64,000 bases of DNA from Streptomyces nojiriensis (GTDB lineage Bacteria > Actinomycetota > Actinomycetes > Streptomycetales > Streptomycetaceae). Below are positions 1-8,155 of this stretch, in pieces. The stretch's first letter is position 1. Each line of letters opens with the position of its first letter. The DNA lies in assembly GCF_017639205.1 (NCBI RefSeq), contig NZ_CP071139.1, forward strand, positions 5,455,501-5,519,500, written 5' to 3'. The notes under the pieces are model-generated. The model saw only the letters and a list, made by a program, of their open reading frames with translations. It was not told the origin of the DNA and did not search any database. The position numbers were made by a program, and so were the translations under genes.

Positions 1-189
1 GCCATGTCGGCACCAGCAGGAGCACAGCGCGAACCCCGCCCGTCCACCGTCTCCATGTGGACGCTCCTCGCCGCCGGCGTGGCCGCCACCGCCGTCTCCA
101 CACCGCCCGTGCGGGAGTACGCCACGCGCCCGGGCGGGCCCGTCGACACCGCACGCGAAGAGGCCGCTCCGGAATCCGAAGCGGCCTGA
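1..189 (+). CDS. Partial or small protein of unknown function (3' end)
   Basis: The frame is open from the first base of the window to a TGA at 187-189. It could be the C-terminal end of a gene that starts outside the window, or a 61-residue protein starting at the ATG at 4. Third codon positions are GC-rich, as expected for coding DNA here. It has a short hydrophobic patch (WTLLAAGVAATAVS) and an acidic, Ala-rich end. No domain is recognised. In Streptomyces the genes before tsaB usually include alr, a hydrolase and tsaE, but nothing in this fragment identifies it as any of them. Confidence 0.4.
   Translation, partial: AMSAPAGAQREPRPSTVSMWTLLAAGVAATAVSTPPVREYATRPGGPVDTAREEAAPESEAA
161..187 (+). 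terminator. Short hairpin at the end of the first ORF
   Basis: An 8-base inverted repeat (161-168 and 180-187) with an 11-base loop overlaps the last codons of the first ORF. No T-run follows, which is normal for Streptomyces terminators. The stem is short, so the call is tentative. Confidence 0.3.
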
Positions 190-242
190 GCGCGGTGCGA
201 GCGGCGCCCCGTCACCCGGTCGGGTGAAGCGAGGGCGATCCG

Positions 243-797
243 TCAGGGAACGACGACGACCTTCGACGCGATCGTCGCGAAGGCCCACATCGCATCGCCG
301 TCGGCGCGGCTCATCCGGATGCCGCCGGTCTTCTTGTTCGGGTCGGGCTCCGGCAGCGCGCCGTCCGTACGGGCGCTGAACCCGACCGCCACACCCTCCG
401 CGGTGGCGAACCGCACGACGTGCTCGATCGGCACGCCGTCCGAGCCGGTGACCGAACCCGAGCGCGACCCGACCGTGTAGCTGCCCGGCTTGGGGTGCAC
501 CGTGCTCGGCATCACCGTGAACGACTTCGGCGGCTGCGCGGGGTCGCCGACCAGCCACACCCGCTTCTGGCCCACCGAGTACACGACGCGCACCCCGGTG
601 CCGGAACCCTCGGGCACCGCCGCCGGCTTCGCCGGATCCTGCTTGGCGGCCGGGCTCGCTGCGGGGGCCGGTTCCTGCACGGCGGCCTTCGGGGGACGCG
701 CGGGCGCCGTGGCGGAAGCCTGGTAGCCGAGGAAGCCGACGACGGCCACTGCCGCGGCGGTGAGCCCGGCCACGATTCCCGAGCTGCTGCGTGCCAC
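243..797 (-). CDS. Degenerate L,D-transpeptidase-like membrane-anchored protein
   Basis: The protein has one N-terminal membrane segment (GIVAGLTAAAVAVVGFLG), a Pro/Ala-rich linker, then a domain resembling the YkuD L,D-transpeptidase fold (RVVYSVGQKRVWLVGD ... GSYTVGSRSG ... GGIRMSRADGDAMWAF). Active enzymes of this family carry a conserved H-G-C-[IV]-R motif with the catalytic Cys. Here the matching stretch reads TGGIRM, so the Cys is Gly, and the upstream catalytic His is not evident. It is therefore probably a non-catalytic wall-associated protein. The start chosen is the GTG at 797, which has GGAGAGG 9 bases upstream. An in-frame GTG at 830 would add 11 residues. It is divergent from tsaB, 119 bp away. 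The fold call rests on motifs only. Confidence 0.65.
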   Translation of the reverse strand: MARSSSGIVAGLTAAAVAVVGFLGYQASATAPARPPKAAVQEPAPAASPAAKQDPAKPAAVPEGSGTGVRVVYSVGQKRVWLVGDPAQPPKSFTVMPSTVHPKPGSYTVGSRSGSVTGSDGVPIEHVVRFATAEGVAVGFSARTDGALPEPDPNKKTGGIRMSRADGDAMWAFATIASKVVVVP

Positions 798-916
798 CTT
801 GCTCCACCTCTCCGCGCCGACCGATACCACGTCCGGTACCCCGTCGAAAGGTAGCAGCCGCCCTGGTCCGAGACCGGCCGCAAGGGGTGCGGTCGCCGGA
901 GTCGTAGGCTGTTCGC

Positions 917-1579
917 GTGCTCTTGCTCGCCGTAGATACCGCCACGCCCGCCGTCACCGTCGCCCTGCACGACGGTGAGTCCGTCGTCGCCGAGTCGAAC
1001 CAGGTCGACGCCCGCCGCCACGGGGAGCTCCTGCTGCCCTCCGTGGACAAGGTCCTCGCCGAGGCCGGGGTCACGCTCGAAGCCGTCACCGGCGTCGTCG
1101 TCGGTGTCGGCCCCGGCCCCTACACCGGGCTGCGCGTCGGCCTCGTCACCGCCTCCACCTTCGCCGCCGTGCTGGGCGTGCCCGTGCACGGCCTGTGCAC
1201 GCTCGACGGCCTCGCGTACGCCGCCGGGGCCGCCGGCATCGAGGGCCCCTTCACCGTCGCCACCGACGCGCGGCGCAAGGAGGTCTACTGGGCCCGGTAC
1301 GAGGACCCGCGCACGCGCGTCGGCGAGCCCGCCGTGGACCGCCCGGCGGACATCGCCGAGCAGGTCGCGGGCCTGCCCGCGGTCGGCCAGGGCGCGCTCC
1401 TGTACCCCGAGGTCTTCCAGGACGCCCGGGGCCCCGAGCACCAGTCGGCCGCGGCGCTGGCCTCGCTGGCCGCGGAACGACTGGCCGCCGGCCTGGAGTT
1501 CCTGCCTCCGACCCCGCTCTACCTGCGCCGGCCCGACGCCCAGGTACCCAAGAACTACAAGGTGGTCACCCCGCAGTGA
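917..1579 (+). CDS. tsaB: tRNA t6A37 threonylcarbamoyladenosine synthesis protein TsaB
   Basis: A 220-residue cytoplasmic ASKHA-fold protein, partner of TsaD in making N6-threonylcarbamoyladenosine at position 37 of ANN-decoding tRNAs. It begins MLLLAVDTATPAVTVAL, the family's N-terminal phosphate-binding strand, and contains VGVGPGPYTGLRVGL, a hallmark of TsaB. Length is normal. The GTG start leaves almost no room for a Shine-Dalgarno sequence after the promoter-like upstream region, so the transcript may be leaderless. Its stop overlaps the rimI start (GTGA, 1576-1579), and tsaD follows, so tsaB-rimI-tsaD and the next small gene form one coupled operon. TsaE probably lies just left of the window. 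Confidence 0.95.
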   Translation: MLLLAVDTATPAVTVALHDGESVVAESNQVDARRHGELLLPSVDKVLAEAGVTLEAVTGVVVGVGPGPYTGLRVGLVTASTFAAVLGVPVHGLCTLDGLAYAAGAAGIEGPFTVATDARRKEVYWARYEDPRTRVGEPAVDRPADIAEQVAGLPAVGQGALLYPEVFQDARGPEHQSAAALASLAAERLAAGLEFLPPTPLYLRRPDAQVPKNYKVVTPQ

Positions 1580-2088
1580 CCCCGGCGACCCCGCACACGC
1601 TGCGCGAGATGCGCTGGTGGGACATCGGGCCGGTGCTGGAACTGGAGCACGAGCTGTTCCCCGAGGACGCCTGGTCCGCCGGTATGTTCTGGTCCGAACT
1701 CGCCCACGCCCGCGGCCCCCAGGCCACGCGCCGCTACGTCGTCGCCGAGGACGCGGCGGGCCGGCTGGCGGGCTACGCCGGACTGGCCGCAGCCGGCGAC
1801 CTGGCCGACGTACAGACCATCGCGGTCGCGCGCGACCAGTGGGGGACCGGGCTCGGCGCCCGGCTCCTGACCGAGCTGCTGCGCGCCGCCACCGCGTTCG
1901 AGTGCGCCGAGGTGCTGCTGGAGGTACGGGTGGACAACACCCGCGCCCAGAAGCTCTACGAGCGCTTCGGCTTCGAGCCCATCGGCTTCCGGCGCGGCTA
2001 CTACCAGCCCGGCAACGTCGACGCGCTCGTCATGCGACTGACCGACCCCGCACAAGCACGAACTGAGAGCAGTGAGAGCAATGGCTGA
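1576..2088 (+). CDS. rimI: GNAT acetyltransferase, ribosomal protein S18-alanine N-acetyltransferase type
   Basis: A 170-residue GNAT-fold enzyme placed between tsaB and tsaD, the usual position of rimI in actinobacteria. The acetyl-CoA binding motif A is visible as QTIAVARDQWGTGLGARLL, followed by the motif B region ending NTRAQKLYERFGFEPIGFRRGYY, characteristic of RimI. RimI acetylates the N-terminal Ala of S18 in E. coli; substrates in Streptomyces are less certain. The GTG start overlaps the tsaB stop by 4 bases. The longer upstream open frame is only the alternate frame of tsaB. The stop overlaps the start of tsaD by 8 bases. Confidence 0.92.
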   Translation: MTPATPHTLREMRWWDIGPVLELEHELFPEDAWSAGMFWSELAHARGPQATRRYVVAEDAAGRLAGYAGLAAAGDLADVQTIAVARDQWGTGLGARLLTELLRAATAFECAEVLLEVRVDNTRAQKLYERFGFEPIGFRRGYYQPGNVDALVMRLTDPAQARTESSESNG

Positions 2089-3226
2089 CGAACCGCTCGT
2101 CCTCGGCATCGAGACCTCCTGCGACGAGACCGGCGTCGGCGTCGTCCGCGGCACCACCCTGCTCGCGGACGCGATCGCGTCGAGCGTCGACGAGCACGCC
2201 CGCTTCGGCGGCGTCGTGCCCGAGGTGGCCTCGCGAGCCCACCTGGAGGCGATGGTCCCCACCATCGACCGCGCCCTGAAGGAGGCCGGGGTCAGCGCCC
2301 GCGACCTCGACGGCATCGCCGTCACCGCCGGCCCCGGCCTCGCCGGCGCGCTGCTCGTCGGCGTCTCGGCGGCGAAGGCCTACGCGTACGCGCTCGGCAA
2401 GCCGCTGTATGGGGTCAACCACCTGGCCTCCCACATCTGTGTGGACCAGCTGGAGCACGGGCCCCTGCCGGAGCCGACGATGGCGCTGCTGGTGTCCGGC
2501 GGGCACTCCTCGCTGCTGCTGGCCCCGGACATCACCTCCGACGTACGGCCGCTCGGCGCGACCATCGACGACGCGGCGGGCGAGGCCTTCGACAAGATCG
2601 CGCGCGTGCTCCAGCTGGGCTTCCCCGGCGGTCCGGTCATCGACCGGCTCGCACGCGAGGGCGACCCGAAGGCGATCAACTTCCCGCGCGGGCTGACGGG
2701 GCCGCGCGACGCCGCGTACGACTTCTCCTTCTCCGGGCTCAAGACGGCCGTCGCCCGCTGGATCGAGGCGAAGCGCAACGCGGGCGAGGACGTCCCAGTG
2801 CGCGATGTGGCGGCGTCCTTCCAGGAGGCCGTGGTGGACGTGCTGACGCGCAAGGCGATCCGGGCGTGCAAGGACGAGGGCGTCGACCACCTGATGATCG
2901 GCGGCGGCGTCGCGGCCAATTCCCGGCTTCGCTCGCTGGCACAGGAGCGGTGCGACGCCGCGGGCATCGTGCTGCGCGTGCCGCGGCCGAAGCTGTGCAC
3001 GGACAACGGCGCGATGGTCGCGGCGCTGGGCGCGGAGATGGTCAAGCGGAACCGGCCGGCATCGGACTGGGACCTGTCGGCGGACTCCTCGCTGCCGGTG
3101 ACGGACCCGCACGTGCCGGGTACCGCGCACACGCACACGCACGGGGACGCGCAGGGGCACTCGCACTCGCACTCGCACGATCACGACCACGTGCACGAAC
3201 TGAGCAAGGACAACCTGTACTCGTGA
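2081..3226 (+). CDS. tsaD: tRNA t6A37 threonylcarbamoyltransferase TsaD with a histidine-rich tail
   Basis: TsaD (Gcp/Kae1 family) transfers threonylcarbamoyl to A37 of tRNA. The family signature is clear: VLGIETSCDETGVG at the N-terminus, NHLASHI in the metal-ligand region, LLVSGGHSSLL, and GGGVAANSRLR near the C-terminus. The ATG at 2081 was chosen over an in-frame GTG at 2072 because it has a purine-rich upstream stretch and directly gives the family N-terminus. At 381 residues it exceeds the usual 335-345. The excess is a C-terminal tail (about residues 350-381) containing ten His in alternating HS, HT and HD pairs. The tail could bind Ni or Zn and is not part of the catalytic core. The stop overlaps the next gene (GTGA). 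Confidence 0.95.
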   Translation: MADEPLVLGIETSCDETGVGVVRGTTLLADAIASSVDEHARFGGVVPEVASRAHLEAMVPTIDRALKEAGVSARDLDGIAVTAGPGLAGALLVGVSAAKAYAYALGKPLYGVNHLASHICVDQLEHGPLPEPTMALLVSGGHSSLLLAPDITSDVRPLGATIDDAAGEAFDKIARVLQLGFPGGPVIDRLAREGDPKAINFPRGLTGPRDAAYDFSFSGLKTAVARWIEAKRNAGEDVPVRDVAASFQEAVVDVLTRKAIRACKDEGVDHLMIGGGVAANSRLRSLAQERCDAAGIVLRVPRPKLCTDNGAMVAALGAEMVKRNRPASDWDLSADSSLPVTDPHVPGTAHTHTHGDAQGHSHSHSHDHDHVHELSKDNLYS

Positions 3227-3495
3227 GCACCGTCGCGCTGATGTGGGAGGCCCGGGCCGCCGAGGGCCGGGGCAACGAGCTGCTGGAGTGGGCCCGCGCC
3301 CAGGTCCTCGCCCGGGAGCCGGTGCGCCGCGAGGTGTTCCGGGCCCCGCAGGACCGGGTCCTCGTGATCACCTGGTGGGAGGCCGCCGAGGGCGTGGCGG
3401 CCGACCTCCCCGAGCTGCCCGAACCCGCGGCCGACCTGATCACGCGGGCGGTGCACCGCTGGCGGTTCGAGTCGGTGGAGGTCGACGGAGCCTGA
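3223..3495 (+). CDS. Small conserved protein, possibly dimeric alpha/beta-barrel (ABM-like)
   Basis: A 90-residue soluble protein beginning MSTVALMWEARAAEGRGNELLEW. Its GTG start overlaps the tsaD stop by 4 bases, so it is coupled to the t6A operon. The pattern of an N-terminal strand, a helix and later strands with WEAAEGVAADLPELP resembles small antibiotic-biosynthesis-monooxygenase-fold proteins, but no diagnostic residue is present. Function is unknown. Its place in the operon may reflect co-transcription only. Confidence 0.75.
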   Translation: MSTVALMWEARAAEGRGNELLEWARAQVLAREPVRREVFRAPQDRVLVITWWEAAEGVAADLPELPEPAADLITRAVHRWRFESVEVDGA

Positions 3496-3516
3496 CCGGG
3501 TCCGCCGGCCGGGGCC

Positions 3517-4725
3517 TCACCGGCCGGGCGTCGCCGCAGGCGGTACGGCGGGGGGTGTAGCGGGGGCGCCGATGAGCATCGAGGGAGCTCCCGCCACCCG
3601 GGTCAGGAAGACGGTCGCGGAGTTCGGCCCCTGCGGCTTGACCTTCTTGCGCAGCTCCTCGGGCTCGATCGCCGAGCCGCGCTTCTTCACGGTCAGGATC
3701 CCGACCCCGCGCTCGCGCAGCAGCGCCTTCAGCTTCTTCAGGCCGAAGGGCAGCACGTCGGTGATCTCGTACGCCGTCGCGTACGGCGTCGCGCGCAGCT
3801 CGTCGGCGGTGATGTAGGCGATCGTCGGGTCGATCAGCCGCCCGTCCAGCCGGTCGGCGACCTCGGCGACGAGATGGGCGCGGATGACGGCGCCGTCGGG
3901 CTCGTAGAGCCAGCGGCCGACCGGGCCGGCCGCCGGATCGGGCAGCGGGTCGGCGGTGTGCAGCTCGCGCGGCCCGGGGAGCAGGGTGGCGCGCACGGTC
4001 CCCGGCGCGGTCCCGAACCAGAGCACGGCCTCCTTGACGTCCCCCTGGTCGGAGATCCACTCGGCCTCGGCCTCCGCGGGCACGGCCTCGTGCGGGATCC
4101 CGGGGGCGATCTTGATGGCGGCGTACTTCGCCGCACGGGCCGTCTCCACCGCCCACGACAGCGGCGGCGAGTACGACTCCGGGTCGAAGATCCGGCCGCG
4201 CCCCCCGCGCCGGGCCGGGTCGATGAAGACGGCGTCGTAGCCGGAGGTGTCGACCTCCGTCACGTCCGCCTCCCGGACCTCGATCAGGTCCGCCAGTCCC
4301 AGCGCCTCGGCGTTGGCCCGCGCGACGGCGACCGTGAGCGGGTCGTGGTCCACCGCGAGCACCCGGATGCCGAGCCGGGCCAGGGCCAGGGCGTCGCCGC
4401 CGATGCCGCAGCACAGGTCCGCCAGGCTCCGTACGCCGAGGGCGGCGAGCCGCTCGGCCCGGTACGAGGCCACGGACGCGCGGGTGGCCATCTCGCCGCC
4501 GCCGGGCGTGAAGTACATGCGGAAGGCGTCCTCGGCGCCGAACTTCGCCACCGCGCGCTGCCGCAGCCGGGCCTGCCCGAGCGCGGCGGAGACCAGGGCG
4601 GCGGGGTGCTCGCGGCGCAGCCGGGTGGCGACGGCCAGCTCCTGGGAGGGGTCGTAGTCGCGGAGCGAGTCGAGGAGGGCGCGGCCCTCGGGGGCGAGGA
4701 GGGCGGCGAAGTCTTCGGGGGTCAC
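3517..4725 (-). CDS. Class I SAM-dependent methyltransferase with C-terminal THUMP-like domain
   Basis: A 402-residue cytoplasmic protein. After an N-terminal helical region it has a Rossmann-type SAM-binding core: LADLCCGIGGDALALA (motif I), VLAVDHDPLTVAVARANAEALG (acidic end of strand 2), and YDAVFIDPARRGGRGRIF, where DPARR stands in the motif IV position. The C-terminal third (ITADELRATPYATAYEITDVLPF and ILTVKKRGSAIEPEELRKK) matches the actinobacterial THUMP-like domain found in this family. The substrate is unknown, probably RNA. It starts with GTG and is convergent with the tsaD operon. Confidence 0.85.
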   Translation of the reverse strand: MTPEDFAALLAPEGRALLDSLRDYDPSQELAVATRLRREHPAALVSAALGQARLRQRAVAKFGAEDAFRMYFTPGGGEMATRASVASYRAERLAALGVRSLADLCCGIGGDALALARLGIRVLAVDHDPLTVAVARANAEALGLADLIEVREADVTEVDTSGYDAVFIDPARRGGRGRIFDPESYSPPLSWAVETARAAKYAAIKIAPGIPHEAVPAEAEAEWISDQGDVKEAVLWFGTAPGTVRATLLPGPRELHTADPLPDPAAGPVGRWLYEPDGAVIRAHLVAEVADRLDGRLIDPTIAYITADELRATPYATAYEITDVLPFGLKKLKALLRERGVGILTVKKRGSAIEPEELRKKVKPQGPNSATVFLTRVAGAPSMLIGAPATPPAVPPAATPGR

Positions 4726-4842
4726 GGGTCCATTGTCGGCGACGGGCCGGCCCCGGCCGGTGTGGGCCAGTCGAAGGAAGGTGGGACCGCGTTCGCGGTG
4801 TCTTCCGGGGAGTCCGTGTGTCGGGTGCCAGGATGCGCTGCT

Positions 4843-5784
4843 ATGCAGCTAGTACGACAAAAGGGAAATAAGTCGCAACAGGGTCACCGGTACGCGGCAG
4901 GTCCGCGCGGCCGGTTCGGGGTGGCCGTCGCAGCCCTGCTCGTCGCCGCCCTCGGGACGGCGTGCGGCTCCGGGGACGCAGGGCCGGACAAGGCCGCGAA
5001 GGAGAAGGCCGCCAAGGCCGCGGGCGCCGCGGGCGCGCTCGGCGCCGCCGAGAAGGCGAAGGCGGCCCAGCAGGCGCGCGTCGTCGCCGCGAAGAAGTGG
5101 GGACTGCGCAAGACCCCGCTCGCCGCCCCGCCGGCGCCCAAGGAGAAGCCCCACATCACCACGCGCGACGGCTTCGAGGTGGAGGACCAGGAGGAGTACC
5201 CCAACGTCTTCACCACCATCCCGACCGAGGACAAGGTCGTCTTCCTGACCATCGACGACGGCTCGGAGAAGGACCCCGAGTTCCTGAAGATGATGCAGGA
5301 GCTCAAGATCCCGTACACGGCCTTCCTCAGCGACTACGTCGTACGGGACAACTACCCGTACTTCAAGCAGATGCAGGCCGCGGGCGTCACCCTGAACAAC
5401 CACACGCTCAACCACCGCTACATGCCCGGCCTCTCGTACGAGCAGCAGCGCGAGGAGATCTGCGGCCAGCAGGACACCATCCAGAAGCAGTTCGGCAAGC
5501 GGCCGACCCTCTTCCGGCCGCCGTACGGCAACTACAACCAGGACACGCTGCGCGCGGCCAAGTCCTGCGGCATCAAGGCGGTCCCGCTGTGGAACGCGGA
5601 GGCGTTCACCAACCGGATGGACTACCGGGAATGGGACCGCGATCTGCACCCCGGTGACATCATCCTCACTCACTTCCGGGGCAAGGAAGACTGGAAGGGC
5701 ACGATGCCTGACATGATCCGTCATGTCATGAAGACCGTCACGGACAAGGGATACGCCGTGGCTCGCCTGGAGGACTATCTGTGA
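4843..5784 (+). CDS. Polysaccharide deacetylase (NodB domain) lipoprotein 1
   Basis: A 313-residue exported protein. A basic N-terminus leads into VAVAALLVAALGTACGSG, a signal peptide with a probable but imperfect lipobox (Cys in GTAC). An Ala/Lys-rich linker follows, then a NodB deacetylase domain from about residue 125. Visible motifs are TIDDG (canonical TFDDG, metal-binding Asp), NNHTLNH (H-x3-H metal ligands), RPPYGNYN, and ILTHF near the end. The expected substrate is an N-acetylated wall glycan such as peptidoglycan. The GTG start of the next gene overlaps its stop by 4 bases, so the two paralogues are translated together. The ATG at 4843 was chosen because it gives the signal peptide. 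Confidence 0.85.
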   Translation: MQLVRQKGNKSQQGHRYAAGPRGRFGVAVAALLVAALGTACGSGDAGPDKAAKEKAAKAAGAAGALGAAEKAKAAQQARVVAAKKWGLRKTPLAAPPAPKEKPHITTRDGFEVEDQEEYPNVFTTIPTEDKVVFLTIDDGSEKDPEFLKMMQELKIPYTAFLSDYVVRDNYPYFKQMQAAGVTLNNHTLNHRYMPGLSYEQQREEICGQQDTIQKQFGKRPTLFRPPYGNYNQDTLRAAKSCGIKAVPLWNAEAFTNRMDYREWDRDLHPGDIILTHFRGKEDWKGTMPDMIRHVMKTVTDKGYAVARLEDYL

Positions 5785-6662
5785 AGCACGCGCGCCGGTT
5801 GGTAGCCGGAACGCTGGCGGCCGGCGCGCTCGCGCTGTCCCTGACGGGGTGCGGGGACAGCGCGGCACCCACCGAACGGCTGGCCGCCAAGACGGCGCAG
5901 CCGACACCGGAGGCCGGCGGCGCCACACCGTCGACGGCGTCGCCGACTCCGGCCCCGGGGGGCGCCTCCGACGAGGCGTACAAGAAGTGGGGCCTGACGG
6001 CCCCCCTCCAGTACGCGCCCAAGCCGGCCCAGAAGCCGCAGATCCCGAAGCCGGGCCCGGGCAAGGTCCCGGTGATAGACCGAATACCCGTCCCGGCGGA
6101 CGACAAGGTCGTCTTCCTGACCTTCGACGACGGCGCGGAGAAGGACCCCGAATTCCTGAAGATGGCCGCCGACCTCAAGCTGCCGATCAGCATGTTCCTC
6201 ACGGACAGCGTGGCTTCGTCGGACTACGGGCACTTCGAGAAGATCCGCGACAACGGCTCGTCGAGCACGATAAACAACCACACGCTGACGCACCCGAATC
6301 TGCGGACCCTCTCCTTCGAGGCGCAGAAGAAGGAGATATGCGGCCAGCAGGAACGCCTGGAGAAGCGCTTCGGCAAGCGCCCGCCGCTCTTCCGCCCGCC
6401 CTTCGGCAACTACAACGACGACACCCTCCGGGCGGCCTCGGAGTGCGGAGTCTCGTCCCTGGTGCTGTGGCGGGTCTCGATGCAGATCAACAACTTCCAG
6501 TACGCCGAGGGCTCCGCCCTCAAGCCGGGCGACATCATCCTGGCCCACTTCCGCGGCCCGTCCGAACTCAAGGGCGCGACGGAGATCCAGATGACGACCC
6601 GCATGCTCCAGCGCATCCAGGAACAGGGCTACCGCATCGGCCGCCTGGAGGACTACCTGTAG
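5781..6662 (+). CDS. Polysaccharide deacetylase (NodB domain) lipoprotein 2
   Basis: A 293-residue paralogue of the preceding gene, starting with GTG inside its stop codon. The signal peptide ends in a clean lipobox (LSLTGCGDS), so it should be a lipid-anchored extracellular protein. The NodB motifs are intact: TFDDG, NNHTLTH, RPPFGNYN and ILAHF. The shared stretches KDPEFLKM, EICGQQ, FGKRP and the identical ending RLEDYL show that the two genes arose by tandem duplication. The linker before the catalytic domain differs in sequence and length. It probably deacetylates a wall glycan. Whether the two proteins have different substrates cannot be told from sequence. Confidence 0.88.
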   Translation: MKHARRLVAGTLAAGALALSLTGCGDSAAPTERLAAKTAQPTPEAGGATPSTASPTPAPGGASDEAYKKWGLTAPLQYAPKPAQKPQIPKPGPGKVPVIDRIPVPADDKVVFLTFDDGAEKDPEFLKMAADLKLPISMFLTDSVASSDYGHFEKIRDNGSSSTINNHTLTHPNLRTLSFEAQKKEICGQQERLEKRFGKRPPLFRPPFGNYNDDTLRAASECGVSSLVLWRVSMQINNFQYAEGSALKPGDIILAHFRGPSELKGATEIQMTTRMLQRIQEQGYRIGRLEDYL

Positions 6663-6733
6663 GGGCGGCTTCGGGGCGGGGTTCCGGTGGGGAGGCGTCA
6701 CAAACCCCTCGGAGACGGCGCCCCGAAGATGTG

Positions 6734-7087
6734 ATGATGACGGCCATGGCTATCGATTCAGTGGTCGTACGGCAGCGTGTCGAAGATCTGGACGCGGCTG
6801 TGCCCTTCTACGAGAAGCTGACCGGAACCACGGCAGCGCGGTTCGCCTTCGCCGGCGTGACCCTGGCGAGCGTCGGCCCCTTCCTCCTGTTCGCCGGACC
6901 CGACGAGGCGGTGCAGCGGGTCGCAGGCGTGGCGGCGACGCTCTCGGTCTCCGACCTGAACGCCGCAGTGGAGGAAGCCGAAGCGGGGGGAGCCGTCATC
7001 GTGATGCCCATCCAGCCCACCCCGAACGGTCACCGAGCAGTGCTGCGGCACCCCCATGGCGGTGTCTACGAGTACGTCGGTCCGTGA
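6734..7087 (+). CDS. Glyoxalase/bleomycin-resistance superfamily (VOC) protein
   Basis: A 117-residue single-domain VOC protein: DSVVVRQRVEDLDAAVPFYEKLTG is the standard first beta-alpha-beta unit, and it ends HPHGGVYEYVG, the usual last strand. Members are metal-dependent lyases, dioxygenases or drug-binding proteins. The substrate here is unknown. Several starts are possible (ATG at 6734, 6737 or 6746), with no strong ribosome site for any of them. It begins a run of small accessory-looking genes between the deacetylases and the SEDS cluster. Confidence 0.75.
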   Translation: MMTAMAIDSVVVRQRVEDLDAAVPFYEKLTGTTAARFAFAGVTLASVGPFLLFAGPDEAVQRVAGVAATLSVSDLNAAVEEAEAGGAVIVMPIQPTPNGHRAVLRHPHGGVYEYVGP

Positions 7088-7154
7088 CCCGGCGCCCTTC
7101 ACGGCCGGGCGGGAGCCGGTCTCCAGCACTCCGGCGGGCTCGCCAGGACACCCC

Positions 7155-7439
7155 CTAGGCGGAGGCGACGACTTTGCCGGCGGTGACCTGGGGCGGGTTG
7201 GGCAGGAACCGGGCCAGGTTGTCGCGGACGAAGAGCGCAGCCCTCTCGACCGACTGGTCGGCGCCCGCACGGTCGCGGAAGACGCTGGTGGACACCATCA
7301 CCCCGCCCCCGGCGTCGACCCAGAAGTACGCCACGAATCCGGGGACCTGACGCATGATCGGCACGAACCCCTCGTCGACGATGCGTCCGGCCTCGGCCGG
7401 GTCGGTCACGCCTTCGTAGCGCCGGACAGCTGCGTACAT
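7155..7439 (-). CDS. Small ABM-like dimeric alpha/beta-barrel protein
   Basis: A 94-residue soluble protein (MYAAVRRYEGV ... VPGFVAYFWVDAGGGVMVSTSVFRD). The order of an initial strand, a helix with the GFVPIMRQVPGF motif, then two strands matches proteins of the antibiotic-biosynthesis-monooxygenase fold that are often annotated as hypothetical. No cofactor site is visible. It is convergent with the glyoxalase-like gene and divergent from the NUDIX gene. Function is unknown. Confidence 0.7.
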   Translation of the reverse strand: MYAAVRRYEGVTDPAEAGRIVDEGFVPIMRQVPGFVAYFWVDAGGGVMVSTSVFRDRAGADQSVERAALFVRDNLARFLPNPPQVTAGKVVASA

Positions 7440-7663
7440 GGTTGATCTCCCTCAACGGTGCTCGACTGCCGTCGTTGCGAAGAGGGCGTACCCGTACCGG
7501 CCCCGCCCGTCCCGCGCGGCGCCCGGTAATCACCGGAAGGGACCCCGCCCGGCCGCGCGAACGGGCGGCGTCCCCGGGTCGTAGGAGCGCCCGACGGGCG
7601 GTACGTGGGCAGGCTCCAGTCAGCGGTGGAGCCGCGGACGCGACGTCCGGGAGGGGAAGCACC

Positions 7664-8131
7664 ATGCCGAGGCGTGACTACGAGGACGACCCCGAAGCCC
7701 CCATGGCGAACAGTCTGGTGCCGGCCGCTTCCGCGATCGTCGTCGATGGCGAGGGCCGTGTGTTGCTGCAGCGACGTACGGACAACGAGATGTGGGCCCT
7801 GCCCGGCGGAAAGATGGAGCTCGGGGAGAGCATCGGCGACTGCGCGGTCCGGGAGACTTTTGAAGAGACCGGCATCACGGTTGAGATCGCCGGGATCGTC
7901 GGTACGTACACGAACCCCGGGCACGTCTTCGCCTATGACGACGGGGAAGTCCGTCAGGAATTCTCGATCTGCCTTCTCGCCCACTCCGTCGGCGGAAGCC
8001 TGCGGACGTCCGACGAGTCGCTCGAAGTCGCGTGGTTCACCCCCGAAGCGACCGACGATCTCCCGATGGTGTCCGGCATCCGCAAACGCATCAGTGACTG
8101 GCGAGCAGGCAGCGGGCCTGTCGTGCGCTGA
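7664..8131 (+). CDS. NUDIX hydrolase
   Basis: A 155-residue protein with a complete NUDIX box, G-x5-E-x7-R-E-x2-E-E-x-G, seen as GGKMELGE followed by RETFEETGI. These enzymes hydrolyse nucleoside diphosphates linked to another group, and the sequence does not reveal the substrate. The ATG at 7664 has GAGGGG a few bases upstream. Upstream in-frame sequence is low-complexity and was left out. It is convergent with the GntR gene, only 24 bases apart. Confidence 0.88.
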   Translation: MPRRDYEDDPEAPMANSLVPAASAIVVDGEGRVLLQRRTDNEMWALPGGKMELGESIGDCAVRETFEETGITVEIAGIVGTYTNPGHVFAYDDGEVRQEFSICLLAHSVGGSLRTSDESLEVAWFTPEATDDLPMVSGIRKRISDWRAGSGPVVR

Positions 8132-8155
8132 CCTCAAGGAGGACAGCGGACTCTC

